This document shows positions 24,208 to 33,192 of a stretch of 64,000 nucleotides of DNA, in pieces. Location: contig NZ_CP059492.1 in assembly GCF_014041995.1 (NCBI RefSeq), positions 124,001-188,000 of the forward strand, in the 5' to 3' direction. Numbering within the stretch: the stretch's first letter is position 1; every line of letters starts with the position of its first letter. The DNA is from Changpingibacter yushuensis. GTDB lineage: Bacteria; Actinomycetota; Actinomycetes; Actinomycetales; Actinomycetaceae. The notes beneath the pieces are model-generated. The model saw only the letters and a list, made by a program, of their open reading frames with translations. It was not told the origin of the DNA and made no database searches. A program made the translations under genes and the position numbers.

Positions 24208-24987
24208 TTAACGCTTGAAAGCAAAGAATGGCTGAAAATCAACGCCGCGTTCGGCAGTGCGCAGGCGCCGCGGCACGTGAACCCGGCGGATGCGCCGGCT
24301 TGAAACCGCCAGCCAGACGTCCTTGTACTGCTGGGCGCGATGCATATAACCGGCGATGTTGTTGGTCGTAGCGCGATGGCGAAGGTCGCAAGGCACCTCC
24401 TGAACGGAGAACCCGTGAACGAGCAAATCGATTGTCATGCCCACTTCAACGCCCCAGCCAACTGCCAGCGGCCGGATAGATTCGAAGGCTTCGCGGGTAA
24501 GGCAGCGTTGCCCTGAGAGTGGTTGGCGCGGCGACCAGCCTGTTGCGCGTTCGATCGCGCGGCGGCCCAGACCTGTGACGAATCCGTGGCCGCCTGCCCC
24601 CGGCTGTGCGGGGAGTGCCGCGATTGTGCAGTCGGATTCACCCGCGTGAACAGGTGCAACCAGCGGAGCTGTCTCAACTGCGGTATCGCCTAGATCGGCA
24701 TCAATGAAGAGGAGAAGACGTGCGGGGCGCCCAGCCACATCGCGCATGGCAACCACGGAGGCTCCAGTTTCCATAGCTGACGCTTTTCCACGATTTACTG
24801 AGTGCCTGATGACCGTTGCGCCCGCATGGCGAGCGGCATTCTGAGTATCGTCTTCTGAACCATCGTCTACTACAACAACAAGATCTACGTGGGGAATCGC
24901 TCGGGCGGCGCGAATGGTCGCACCAATGTGATCTTCCTCGTCTTTTGCGGGAATAACGACGGCCACCCGCTGGTCATTTTCGGTCAC
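24208..24987 (-). CDS. Family 2 glycosyltransferase
   Basis: This 259-residue GT-A fold protein begins VAVVIPAKDEEDHIGATI and has VVVVDDGSEDDT and LLLFIDADLGD, the nucleotide-sugar and metal-binding DxD-type motifs. No membrane anchor follows, unlike dolichol-phosphate mannose synthases. It resembles glucosyl-3-phosphoglycerate synthase-like and polyprenol-phosphate transferases. The acceptor is unknown. The GTG start has no Shine-Dalgarno site but a TATAGG/TAGGCT hexamer lies about 10 bases upstream, so it may be leaderless. It is convergent with paralog B and downstream of the DUF5926 gene. Confidence 0.85.
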   Translation of the reverse strand: MTENDQRVAVVIPAKDEEDHIGATIRAARAIPHVDLVVVVDDGSEDDTQNAARHAGATVIRHSVNRGKASAMETGASVVAMRDVAGRPARLLLFIDADLGDTAVETAPLVAPVHAGESDCTIAALPAQPGAGGHGFVTGLGRRAIERATGWSPRQPLSGQRCLTREAFESIRPLAVGWGVEVGMTIDLLVHGFSVQEVPCDLRHRATTNNIAGYMHRAQQYKDVWLAVSSRRIRRVHVPRRLRTAERGVDFQPFFAFKR

Positions 24988-25118
24988 GGGTCTAGCCTAT
25001 AACCATTTTGGTGAGTTTCTTGACTGAGCAACGAAATTGCCATGAAGATTTCATATTCGTTCCGTATTGCGGCCAGAACGTGAGATTTGGGTGGGAATCT
25101 GGTGTGTGCGACCTCGAC

Positions 25119-25163
25119 GTAAGTGAGGGGAGGGAGGTTCGCACCCCCATTCCCCTCACTTAC
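25119..25163 (-). terminator. 13-bp stem hairpin after the DUF5926 gene
   Basis: GTAAGTGAGGGGA (25119-25131) pairs perfectly with 25151-25163 around a 19-base loop, 25 bp past the DUF5926 stop. No T-tract. Confidence 0.65.
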
Positions 25164-25187
25164 ACATGAGATCTCCGTGATGCAGAA

Positions 25188-26054
25188 TCAGCGCAGAGTT
25201 ACCTGGCGGGAGACGATTCCCGCGCGAGCACGCTTCTCATCTGATGAAAGCGGCTCATGTGACGCGATCGCGGCATCGAACTGTGCGGCGAATTCTGCCA
25301 AGGGTTCTGCAAGCTCATCGGCTTCGCTGCCCGCTTGGAGTTCCCACACGGGTATGAGCAGGCCTTGAGCTCGAAATGCGCCCACGAATCGGGACTCGTC
25401 GAATGAACCTTCGCCAGCAACGCGTAACCGCGCCAAGCCATCCAAAACAGCGTCTCGGGGTTCGGGGCGCACCCAACGGAGAAACTCACGAGACATGCGG
25501 CACCAGTAAGCGCCCGGCTGGCCGGGAACCTGTGCAGTGGGGATCAGCTGTTCCCGAGCAGTGGCAAGGGCTTCCTTGTTCTCAGGCTTCGCGAGTTCCG
25601 TTTCGCTCATCCAGAACGTAGGTTCGGTAAAGAGCTCGATCTCACCGAAGCTATCGGGGTCCAGAACCTCTTGCAGGCGAGGTCCAGGTTCAGGGAGCTC
25701 GGAGACCTGCAGTACTTGGCCAGGCTCAAGCTCGATGGACCGCAGAACGTTTGTGGCGATGTCCAACGACGGGTCGCCTGAGCTCGTGAGACTCTGGATC
25801 GCAACCAACAGGACGTCGTCGTCGCGGCGCAAACCAGCTGACATCTGGGGAAGAATCGTAACGAGGTTGAGCTCAACTCCGCCGAACTCCTCAGTGGTCT
25901 TTACTGACAAGGTGGCCAGCGGAAGGATTTCGCGCATGGCAACAAGATCGGATTCGCGTGGTAAGCCCTCAAAGGGGCGTTCCACGAACGGGATGTTGGG
26001 GCGCTTGGCTTTGGCCGGGCGGTCGGTCGCGCCGCGGCGATTCTTCTTCGACAT
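25188..26054 (-). CDS. DUF5926 family protein
   Basis: This 288-residue soluble protein starts with a basic MSKKNRRG tail, followed by FVERPFEGLPRESDLVAMREILPLAT, the hallmark of the actinobacterial DUF5926 family of unknown function. The rest is acidic and lacks membrane segments or catalytic motifs I recognise (CRMSREFLRWVRPEPRDAVLDGLARL is conserved in the family as I recall it). AAAGG lies six bases before the ATG. It is upstream of the GT2 gene on the same strand but separated by a hairpin. It is divergent from the DHA2 exporter. Confidence 0.82.
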   Translation of the reverse strand: MSKKNRRGATDRPAKAKRPNIPFVERPFEGLPRESDLVAMREILPLATLSVKTTEEFGGVELNLVTILPQMSAGLRRDDDVLLVAIQSLTSSGDPSLDIATNVLRSIELEPGQVLQVSELPEPGPRLQEVLDPDSFGEIELFTEPTFWMSETELAKPENKEALATAREQLIPTAQVPGQPGAYWCRMSREFLRWVRPEPRDAVLDGLARLRVAGEGSFDESRFVGAFRAQGLLIPVWELQAGSEADELAEPLAEFAAQFDAAIASHEPLSSDEKRARAGIVSRQVTLR

Positions 26055-26355
26055 CAGTGCCTTTCTTGTGAATCAACCACTCAAGACTACGTGGTCTGAG
26101 CCAACATCGTGATGTCTAGGTGCCTAGGAACTATTGCCAGTACTCCGCCGCTGCAACCTGTTCGTATTGCCCAGTTTGCGGTGGGTATTCGGCGCTGAAG
26201 AGCCATGCCATCATGGCGACGCGCCACAGCACACCGGGTGTAGCCATGTGGCGCAGGTATCCGTGCGAACCCCAGCACAAACCCTTGTTAAGGCCCGCGC
26301 GCCAGCGTATACCGGTCAGGTACCCAAATCTAGCCGAGCGCGGTGTCATGTCCAC
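26055..26355. other. Divergent intergenic region, DUF5926 / DHA2 exporter
   Basis: About 300 bp between divergent genes, so it should hold both promoters. No convincing operator, RNA or coding feature is visible. An open frame on the plus strand continues from the exporter back to 26134 but has no family similarity. Confidence 0.4.
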
Positions 26356-28104
26356 ATGAACCCCTCGAGAATCGATGGCATGTTCAAACAAGCTGCACGC
26401 AAGCACACCCGCATCACCCACGATTCCAGGCCCGCCACGTCTGGTGATCCAGAAGTCAAGGTCACCGCGGTGTTTATCGGACTGCTCGCTGCGCAGTTTG
26501 TGGCTTCGATGTCCAATACGATCATCTCGAACGCGATGCCTGTGATCGTGGCGCAGATTGGTGCCAACGCGGTTCAATACACGTGGGTTATCACAGTTGG
26601 CATTCTCGCCAACACAATTCTGACGCCCATTGCAGGCAAGCTCGCTGATCTCTACGACAAGAAGAAGCTCTTCATCTTCTCGCTCGCGCTCTTCGGAACC
26701 GCAAGTCTTCTTTCTGGAGCTTCCCAGACTCCTACCCAGTTGATCGCGTCCCGCGTTCTGCAGGGTGCTGGCATGGGGATGATGATCACGCTGACAGTTG
26801 TGATCATGGCAACCATCGTTTCACCGCGCGAACGCGGCAAGTTCAACGGTTACATGAGTGCATCGATGGCTGTTTCAACCGTGGCAGGCCCGCTAATCGG
26901 GGGTCTCATTGTTGATTCCTTCCTCGGATGGCGCTGGTGCTTCTGGATTGCTGTTCCGTTCGTTATCGCGACCATCATCGTGGTCATGCGACTCCTGAAG
27001 ATTCCAGTTGGTCAGGAGAGGAGCACCAAGGTCCATATCGATTTCCTCGGTATCGCTCTTATCGGCGCTGTGGTCACCAGTGCTCTGGTGTGGATCTCCT
27101 CAGAAGGGCGCGATTTCACCACCGGTGATCCAGTCTCGATGGCACTCATCGGTGTGTTTGTGATTTCGCTTGTGCTGTTCGTCGTCGTCGAATCAAAGGT
27201 GAGCGAACCACTCATTCCACTCCACCTGTTCCGCAACCGTACGGTCGTGCTATCGCTGGTTAACTACGTGGGACAAGGTGCCGTTATGTTCTCAACGGCC
27301 GTGTTCTTTGGGCAGTACTTTCAGTATGGACGCAGCTACTCACCGAGCCAGTCGGGTCTCCTCACTCTGCCGATGACTCTGGCGATGATGCTCGCCGCGA
27401 CTGTTATCGGACGCCGGACCACAGCAACCGGGTGGTGGAAGAGGTATGTGGTTGGTGGAATGGTCTCTATGGTTGTAGGGGCTCTGCTCTTTCTTCCCGT
27501 GAATGAGACATCAAGCCTCATCTACGTCTCTGCGGCCATGGTCATCTTGGGTGCGGGAATGGGTGCCTCTGGAACCCTGATGGTTGCCGTACAGAACATC
27601 GTGCCTTTGGAGATCATGGGCGCCACCAGCTCCACGGTCCTCTTCTTCCGGACTCTCTCCGGGGCGCTTGCGATTCAGGTTTTCGGACGCGTGATGCAGT
27701 CCAGCGTACAGAGCGAAGTTGTGGGCCAACTTGGTGCGATGCCCACCTCCCAATCGGGCACTGGATCTCTTGACTTCAGTGCTCTCCCAGCCGCTGCGGA
27801 GCACATCGTTCGCACGGCTTATGGAAACGCTCTAGCTCCCGTCATGGCGGTAATGGCCGGTATCTTGGTCATCTCGCTGATCGCCACGACATTCATCAAG
27901 GGAACCTCGCTCCGGACAACCATTGATCTTTCGGCGGTCGAAGAGGCTTTGGCCCAAGATTCGGAGCCCCTACCGCAGAAGCAGCGGGTTGAAAGCTGTG
28001 CGGACGGCGATGCGGAGGGTGGATCCAATCTGGCGCTTGCATCCGATCGAGAGCCGTCCATATCCGAGCCGTACCCACTCAGTGCAGGTCGGCCAACCGA
28101 GTGA
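26356..28104 (+). CDS. DHA2-family MFS multidrug exporter
   Basis: This protein of about 582 residues has fourteen predicted membrane helices. DHA2 landmarks are FVASMSNTIISNAMPVI in helix 1, the loop motif GKLADLYDKKKLFI, RVLQGAGMGMM in helix 4 and the helix-5 motif STVAGPLIGGLIVD. Members export drugs, dyes or metabolites using the proton gradient. The long C-terminal tail (after IDLSAVEEALAQD) is hydrophilic and acidic. The ATG at 26356 is the first that fits the cytoplasmic N-terminus; 26380 is an alternative. The last 26 bases overlap the convergent hydrolase gene. No local TetR-type regulator is present. Confidence 0.9.
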   Translation: MNPSRIDGMFKQAARKHTRITHDSRPATSGDPEVKVTAVFIGLLAAQFVASMSNTIISNAMPVIVAQIGANAVQYTWVITVGILANTILTPIAGKLADLYDKKKLFIFSLALFGTASLLSGASQTPTQLIASRVLQGAGMGMMITLTVVIMATIVSPRERGKFNGYMSASMAVSTVAGPLIGGLIVDSFLGWRWCFWIAVPFVIATIIVVMRLLKIPVGQERSTKVHIDFLGIALIGAVVTSALVWISSEGRDFTTGDPVSMALIGVFVISLVLFVVVESKVSEPLIPLHLFRNRTVVLSLVNYVGQGAVMFSTAVFFGQYFQYGRSYSPSQSGLLTLPMTLAMMLAATVIGRRTTATGWWKRYVVGGMVSMVVGALLFLPVNETSSLIYVSAAMVILGAGMGASGTLMVAVQNIVPLEIMGATSSTVLFFRTLSGALAIQVFGRVMQSSVQSEVVGQLGAMPTSQSGTGSLDFSALPAAAEHIVRTAYGNALAPVMAVMAGILVISLIATTFIKGTSLRTTIDLSAVEEALAQDSEPLPQKQRVESCADGDAEGGSNLALASDREPSISEPYPLSAGRPTE

Positions 28105-29083
28105 GCTTCAGCTGTTCGGCTGCCCAGGAGATGGAATCGTGCGTGTACTGGTCTCTTGCCGCCTTGCGCGATAGAGCGAGATCGTGCCGACCTCCGGGAA
28201 CTTCAAGGAATGTGGCTTCGGGGGAGAGCAACAATCCCGCGCGCTTCATGTCCTCAACGTTGAGCACACAATCTGTGCTGGCCAGATCTTCGGCACTCGG
28301 TTTGGAGTTGTTGCCAGATCTGCCTGAATGGGCAATGAGCAGAGGTGCCTGGATCCTGACACTGCCTCGGCCAATGCGAGCTTGCGCGCGGCGAACGGTA
28401 CGCCAGAACCCGGCATACACAGGAGCAGGGTAGAGAACCTTCTGCGCGACATTGAAATCGAATTCGCCGCCGAAGTTTGTGTGGAGTGAGCGCGCATAGG
28501 CGGGATCCAACGTTGAGATCTTGAGGCGGGGCAATGCCAAGCCCACCCTATCGACGATGTGCGTTAAGGTGCCTTTCTGCCAATCGGGCCCGTTGTGGTC
28601 TAGCCACGGAGAGTTCAGGATAACAACATCCACCGTTTCAGGATGATCTGCTGCCCACAAAGCTGCTTGTAAGCCGCCCGTCGAATGCCCAATAAGCACG
28701 ATTCTGCGGGCACCGAGATCGCGAAGGTACTCAAGCGCCAAGCCAATCTCTTCTTCTCGAACGTATATGTCCCGAATATCGTCGCGTGAGGCTTCCGAGC
28801 GCAGTGCCCGGCCAGAACGCCGGAACTCCAAACCGACCAACGGAACGCCGTAATCGCGCCAGGCAGCAGCTTGTTCGGTGTGAAAGAAAGTATCTTGGAA
28901 ACCTGGCAGGTAGAGTGCCGCCACACCAGACTTCGCTATGAGATCACGCGCATCGGACTCATGGACCAGCACGGAGACGTCCGGTCGGCCCGCAGGTGCC
29001 CCGCCGTCGTCGTCCGTCAAGCTGATCGTGCGGGCCTGCCACGTAGCTCCGAGGTAGTCAGGCGTTGGATTCGAGATCTGCAA
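28079..29083 (-). CDS. Alpha/beta hydrolase
   Basis: This 334-residue serine hydrolase shows the nucleophile elbow LIGHSTGGLQAAL, an upstream oxyanion region YLPGFQDTFF, and a C-terminal His in PGGRHDLALS with an acidic residue before it (probable triad). It has no signal peptide, so it is cytoplasmic. The substrate is unknown; lysophospholipase/esterase-like activity would fit. The TTG start at 29083 is supported by GGAGG seven bases upstream. The 3' end overlaps the DHA2 exporter tail by 26 bp, so the two transcripts are convergent and antisense at their ends. Confidence 0.85.
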   Translation of the reverse strand: MQISNPTPDYLGATWQARTISLTDDDGGAPAGRPDVSVLVHESDARDLIAKSGVAALYLPGFQDTFFHTEQAAAWRDYGVPLVGLEFRRSGRALRSEASRDDIRDIYVREEEIGLALEYLRDLGARRIVLIGHSTGGLQAALWAADHPETVDVVILNSPWLDHNGPDWQKGTLTHIVDRVGLALPRLKISTLDPAYARSLHTNFGGEFDFNVAQKVLYPAPVYAGFWRTVRRAQARIGRGSVRIQAPLLIAHSGRSGNNSKPSAEDLASTDCVLNVEDMKRAGLLLSPEATFLEVPGGRHDLALSRKAARDQYTHDSISWAAEQLKLTRLADLH

Positions 29084-29333
29084 TGTGGTGCCTCCATCGC
29101 GTCGTTGCGCGGATATTTCACCAATGGTAAGTCTGCAAGCGGCCCGTGCGTCCAGTGCTTCGTGGGCGGCGATGCTGCCACGGAGTTCGGCTACCTTACA
29201 GCTGCTGGTTCAAGGTAAGCCTTTGGTCTGTACTTGCCGCTCTTGGGTAGGGACTTCTACTGGTAGTTGATGAGGTCCACCTGTGGCCCATAGCGTATGA
29301 GGTCTAGGGATACCGGTGGCCTACAGAGTTGGA
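29084..29333. other. Intergenic region with imperfect direct repeat
   Basis: About 250 bp without a convincing gene. Two imperfect copies of TGAGGTCYA..ACC.GTGGCCYA occur near 29270 and 29300. Their meaning is unknown. Confidence 0.35.
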
Positions 29334-29363
29334 CGGGCGGGTAACCGTTGTGGTTCCCGCCCG
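29334..29363 (-). terminator. GC-rich hairpin after upp
   Basis: CGGGCGGGTAACC (29334-29346) pairs with GGTTCCCGCCCG (29352-29363) with one bulge and a five-base loop, about 75 bp past the upp stop. Confidence 0.6.
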
Positions 29364-29438
29364 CACAAGTATCTTCCGTTGTGATCCTGAAGATCTGCTG
29401 CAACCTCGCTTGATAGCTGCTTGGTTTGCCCTTACGGA

Positions 29439-30077
29439 TTAGTCGACGACGCCGTAGAGCCGGTCGCCAGCATCGCCCAACCCTGGAACGATGTAACCGC
29501 GTTCGTTAAGGTGATCGTCAACTGCAGCTACGAAGATGTTGACTTCAGCCCTATCTCCCACGGCGTCCTGAATGTTCTTCAAGCCTTCGGGGGCGGCAAG
29601 GATGCAGATGCATGTGACATCACGGGCGCCGCGTTCCAGCAGGTAGTTGATGGATGCAATGAGGGTATGGCCGGTGGCTAGCATCGGGTCAAGAACATAG
29701 GTCTGGCGTCCGGACAAGTTGTCTGGGAGCCGGTTGGCGTAGGTGACGGCCTCGAGCGTGGTTTCATCGCGCTTCATGCCGAGGAATCCGATTTCCGCAG
29801 ACGGAAGGAGCTTTGACATTCCTTCAAGCATGCCTAGGCCGGCGCGCAGGATCGGTACCACGATCGGGCGGGGCTCAGTGAGTTTGGTCCCTGTCATAGG
29901 TGCCACTGGGGTCACGATCTCCACGGGTTCGGTCTGAACCTCGCGAGTGGCCTCGTAAGAGATAAGGGTGACGAGCTCATCAACGAGCTGGCGGAAGACT
30001 GCGGAGGGAGTGTTTTCGTCCCGGAGCATGGTCAGCTTCGCGTCGACGAGGGGATGTTCAATGACCTGAGTGCGCAT
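29439..30077 (-). CDS. upp: Uracil phosphoribosyltransferase
   Basis: This 212-residue pyrimidine salvage enzyme makes UMP from uracil and PRPP. Family landmarks are the N-terminal [30 protein letters not shown], the PRPP-binding loop [11 protein letters not shown] and the C-terminal [15 protein letters not shown], the uracil-binding segment. Length is typical. There is no Shine-Dalgarno site; a TAGATT hexamer lies just before the ATG, so the mRNA may be leaderless. It is divergent from tadA across about 170 bp. Confidence 0.96.
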   Translation of the reverse strand: MRTQVIEHPLVDAKLTMLRDENTPSAVFRQLVDELVTLISYEATREVQTEPVEIVTPVAPMTGTKLTEPRPIVVPILRAGLGMLEGMSKLLPSAEIGFLGMKRDETTLEAVTYANRLPDNLSGRQTYVLDPMLATGHTLIASINYLLERGARDVTCICILAAPEGLKNIQDAVGDRAEVNIFVAAVDDHLNERGYIVPGLGDAGDRLYGVVD

Positions 30078-30245
30078 GTGCCAAATCTACCAGTGTGATT
30101 GCAAGTTTCTGCGGCTGAAGCCCCACATAGTGACGGCTCTCAACAACTCACGTTGGTGACGGGCTGGTAAACCTACGCGTAGCACGTGAGGTCACCTTGC
30201 TAGAGTGCTCAGGCTGTTTGCGGGCACTGTGCGAAACTGGTGTGC

Positions 30246-30797
30246 ATGTATGAGGTTGAGCAGCACTGGATTGGCGAAGCTCTCAGGCTGGCACGCCATG
30301 CCGAAGAATCTGGCGATGTACCCGTAGGTGCTGTCGTGGTGCGCTCAAAACCTCGCAATGCACGAAGCAAGCGCGTGGTTCCAGAAGTGTGCGGGACTCT
30401 TGGCGACCTTGGCGTTTCTGGGGAGTTCGGGGAGGTGGTGGGGCTGGGATGGAACACCCGTGAGGCACTCAACGACCCAACGGGCCACGCTGAGATTGCT
30501 GCCTTGCGTGCGGCGGCCCATAACCTCGAGAGCTGGAGACTTGAGGATTGTGATCTCTACGTGACGCTCGAACCGTGCACCATGTGTGCTGGCGCGATCG
30601 TGGGAGCACGGGTTAGACGCCTGGTGTTTGGGGCGTGGGACCCGAAGGCCGGTGCGGCTGGTTCGGTGCGCGACGTGGTGCGTGACCCCCGGCTTAACCA
30701 TCAAGTCGAGGTGATTGGCGGGATTCGGGAGCAGGAGTGTGTAGAGCAGCTTCGGCACTTTTTTGGGCGAGGGGCAGATCACTCACCTGCCAATTAG
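30246..30797 (+). CDS. tadA: tRNA-specific adenosine deaminase with an inserted loop
   Basis: This 183-residue zinc deaminase converts A34 to inosine in tRNA-Arg(ACG). The active site is plain: HAEIAALRAA (His and catalytic Glu) and PCTMCAGAIV (two Cys). Between GDVPVGAVVV and GLGWNTREA, where relatives have only a few residues, there are about 28 extra residues (SKPRNARSKRVVPEVCGTLG and onward). This insert may be an expanded loop near the tRNA-binding face. The ATG at 30246 is preferred to the GTG at 30240; neither has a good ribosome site. tRNA-Ser(CGA) follows. Confidence 0.9.
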   Translation: MYEVEQHWIGEALRLARHAEESGDVPVGAVVVRSKPRNARSKRVVPEVCGTLGDLGVSGEFGEVVGLGWNTREALNDPTGHAEIAALRAAAHNLESWRLEDCDLYVTLEPCTMCAGAIVGARVRRLVFGAWDPKAGAAGSVRDVVRDPRLNHQVEVIGGIREQECVEQLRHFFGRGADHSPAN

Positions 30798-30827
30798 CGT
30801 GAGGACGCCGTGTTATGTACGATGGTC

Positions 30828-30919
30828 GGCGGTAGCGTGTCCGAGCGGCCGAAGGTGCAGCACTCGAAATGCTGTGTGGTTAATAGCCACCGCGGGTTCA
30901 AATCCCGCCGCTACCGCCA
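30828..30919 (+). tRNA. tRNA-Ser (anticodon CGA), integration target
   Basis: Acceptor arms GGCGGTA and TACCGCC enclose an anticodon arm CAGCA-CTCGAAA-TGCTG (anticodon CGA), a long variable arm (GTGGTTAATAGCCAC) and a T-loop GGTTCAAATCCC. The CCA end is not encoded. The last 23 bases are the start of the 40-bp repeat shared with the far end of the integrated element. Confidence 0.94.
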
Positions 30920-30936
30920 CTGGTTTTCCCCGGTAC
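30897..30936 (+). repeat. attL: 40-bp direct repeat at the tRNA-Ser(CGA) 3' end
   Basis: Starts TTCAAATCCCGCCGCTACCG and ends CCCCGGTAC. It is identical over 40 bp to 36747-36786. It spans the 3' half of the T-arm and acceptor of the tRNA and the left arm of its terminator, so integration leaves the tRNA intact. Confidence 0.93.
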
Positions 30937-30961
30937 CACAACGAAAAGTGGTACCGGGGAA
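30926..30961 (+). terminator. Terminator hairpin of tRNA-Ser(CGA)
   Basis: TTCCCCGGTACCAC (30926-30939) pairs perfectly with 30948-30961 around an 8-base loop, just after the tRNA. Its left arm belongs to the att repeat; a related hairpin is re-formed at attR (36777-36810). Confidence 0.8.
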
Positions 30962-30978
30962 AGTTGTTTAGGGCGTGG

Positions 30979-31001
30979 CGCGGTACATATGCGGTACAAC
31001 G
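30979..31001 (+). repeat. 23-bp element-end repeat, left copy
   Basis: CGCGGTACATATGCGGTACA plus ACG, identical and in the same orientation at 36597-36619. It contains GCGGTAC twice, 11 bp apart. It is a likely arm-type binding site for the integrase or excisionase. A further GCGGTAC is at 31551. Confidence 0.85.
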
Positions 31002-31580
31002 AAACGGCATACGGATAAATCGAGCACGTGTGGAAAAAACGCGGGGAGAGATTTCGCTATGCCTCCGGGAGCGAAGTTGGGACCGGGGGAGGGAGGGACC
31101 CCGTACCCCCACCCCTGCTCCCCCCTAGGGGGTGCTGTGTTTCCTTGTTTGTACGGGTCTGGCAATGCTCATAGACACACCTCAAGATCGGGTCTGGTGC
31201 GCCCTGGCCGATAAGTGTGCACCTAGGGTGGTTACGGTTAAGTGCTGCTACAGCAACGATTAAGTATGGCCACAAGACTCTGTTAGCATGCGAAACCATA
31301 GAAAAAGCTACCGCCACGGCCGTTAAGCGTTGATATCACGCCATTTGGCCCAGTTCAGTCGGACAAAAACGAACCTTTCGGCGCTCGCTGAGACACTACT
31401 GCTATCCGGCGGTGGGAAGGGAAAGCCTGGAGGGAGTCATCCCCCACGGGGTACCACCGAGCGTGGCCCTATCACACCGCTGGTGAGGTGATCTTTCCCC
31501 GCGGAGGGTTCAAACATTTCTGCCTATCAGGTCTACGTGTGCAACTAGGTGCGGTACGTGGTGTCGATCCTAGAAATGCG
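31002..31580. other. Non-coding region of the integrative element, possible origin
   Basis: About 580 bp between attL and the repA-like gene with no credible reading frame. It contains long G and C runs (31080-31135), a CCACG..CGTGG hairpin near 31440-31465 and a GCGGTAC motif at 31551. Position next to the replication genes makes it the best candidate for the element's origin, but no clear iteron array is seen. Confidence 0.45.
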
Positions 31581-31582
31581 AA

Positions 31583-31620
31583 GGCGCTCGCGAGCACCTA
31601 GCAGAGCGACCGCGAGCGCC
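31583..31620 (-). terminator. Hairpin after the RepA-like gene
   Basis: GGCGCTCGCG (31583-31592) pairs perfectly with CGCGAGCGCC (31611-31620) around an 18-base loop, 13 bp past the stop codon. Confidence 0.7.
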
Positions 31621-31632
31621 ACGGGCCGTGGG

Positions 31633-33192
31633 CTAGCTTCCCAGCTGGCCGTACTCCCTCACAATGGTGGATACTTTGTCCTTGCCGAGTCCGCCGATCC
31701 TTTCCGCAGTTTTGCGGTAGGAGCGAGTCTCCCTGTAGACGCGCAGCACGTTGTCTACCAACTCTGGAGGGTACCCGTTTGGTGGCTTCCGTAGGGTTGC
31801 GTCAGGTCGGCTTACGGAGTGTGCCGGGACGTCTCCAAATAATGGCAAGCATTCCTGGTTGTCGAACTGGGGAGTGTCGGCATTTCCCCCATTGTGCTCA
31901 CCCTGCCGTGTGCGTGTAGGTTCGTTAGCACTTAGGGAATCAGACGCGGGTTTATCGTTGGTATCGCGCGGTTTGTCCAATATGCTCACTGACTGCTCAC
32001 TTAGCACATTGTGAGCACTTTGGGGAAGTGGCGTCATATCAGGGGAAAGTCCTGTCTGTTCGTCCAATGTGCTAACGTCGGCCCGCGCACCGAGAGGGTG
32101 AGCACTTTGGGGGAGTGCCCACGTCATTTCGCCTTGAAACCTAGCCTTGCTCTTGACCAACTGAAGTGTGACAGCGGCCTTTCTTAAGGTTGACTTCCCA
32201 TATGCTCCTGCCTTCCGTCCCTGTGCGTTAATCTCAGCAACGGTGGCAGACCCTTCACAATGTGAAAGATAGTCTGCTAGCCAGTCGGCGCAGTCTTGGC
32301 GTTCTTCGGCTTCCTCTTCGGTAGCGGGATTGGTTAACCGGAGCTGTTCCACATCCACCTTAGAGAGACCCACGTATTCCACTTTGGTGGACGTTACTTT
32401 GCAAGGACGATCTAAGCCACTGGCATCTTCTCCTAGCCCGTCTAGTTCTACAGTGTCGAATCTGAAGGCCAGAGACTGGGAGGGGAGCGGCCCACTGTTC
32501 TGCTTCACGCTAGAGAGCACCACTTGATTAAGTTCCTTGTCTTTGCCAACCATATGGACTGAGCGGGCGGCGTTCCACCACTGGCCCGAGCCACCTAGAG
32601 CATTCTCAATTCTTCCTGCCCCCTTGGTTAGATGCTTCACCCCTACAATCGCGCACCGGTACTTCTGTGCCAGAGCGTTGAGAGAATGCAAGAGTCCTTG
32701 CACGTCCTTCTCTTTGTCGTTGTCACCCTCCAGAGTGGCCACAATAGGATCTATCAGAACAAGCGCGGGGGAGTGTTTCTGGATCGCCTGTTCTAGCCAT
32801 CCAATACACGAAGGAAACTTCCACGCCAATGGGTGTTCGCCCTGCTCCAACACAATCGGGGTTACGCGGGCGAGATCCGCACCGTTAGCGGTAAGCCGCG
32901 GGACTAGCACAGAGTCCATATCATCTTCCATCGCAATGACCAGAACATTACGAGGATCGCCGTAGCACTCGCCTTCCAGTTTCCCACGTGAAATAAGAGC
33001 CACTAGCCATGCACACAACGTGGACTTACCCGCACCACCTTCACCGCCAATAATGCTCACTGCGGACAGTGGAATCCGATCAGCCCACACGAACCGGTTA
33101 ACACGCGGCGTACGGCCCACGAGAGACACCGCACGTACGTGCATGGCCTCTTCCTCTACAATGCTCCCCTTGGGCGGTTTAGGAGTAGTCAC
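31633..33192 (-). CDS. RepA-like hexameric helicase/AAA ATPase of the integrative element
   Basis: This 519-residue RecA-fold ATPase carries Walker A GGEGGAGKSTLCAW, Walker B ALVLIDPIVATLEGD and VGVKHLTKGAGR, as in RepA/RSF1010-type replicative helicases. The C-terminal 200 residues include a winged-helix-like stretch (EINAQGRKAGAYGKSTLRKA), a low-complexity linker, and a final HTH-like segment (YRKTAERIGGLGKDKVSTI). With the primase gene it should start and drive replication of the excised element. Its ATG overlaps the primase stop by four bases (translational coupling). A stable hairpin follows. Confidence 0.85.
   Translation of the reverse strand: MTTPKPPKGSIVEEEAMHVRAVSLVGRTPRVNRFVWADRIPLSAVSIIGGEGGAGKSTLCAWLVALISRGKLEGECYGDPRNVLVIAMEDDMDSVLVPRLTANGADLARVTPIVLEQGEHPLAWKFPSCIGWLEQAIQKHSPALVLIDPIVATLEGDNDKEKDVQGLLHSLNALAQKYRCAIVGVKHLTKGAGRIENALGGSGQWWNAARSVHMVGKDKELNQVVLSSVKQNSGPLPSQSLAFRFDTVELDGLGEDASGLDRPCKVTSTKVEYVGLSKVDVEQLRLTNPATEEEAEERQDCADWLADYLSHCEGSATVAEINAQGRKAGAYGKSTLRKAAVTLQLVKSKARFQGEMTWALPQSAHPLGARADVSTLDEQTGLSPDMTPLPQSAHNVLSEQSVSILDKPRDTNDKPASDSLSANEPTRTRQGEHNGGNADTPQFDNQECLPLFGDVPAHSVSRPDATLRKPPNGYPPELVDNVLRVYRETRSYRKTAERIGGLGKDKVSTIVREYGQLGS

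Noticed and set aside
31057-31317. Short open frames in the non-coding block of the integrative element
   Set aside because: Composition is driven by G and C runs, with no ribosome sites and no protein-like pattern.
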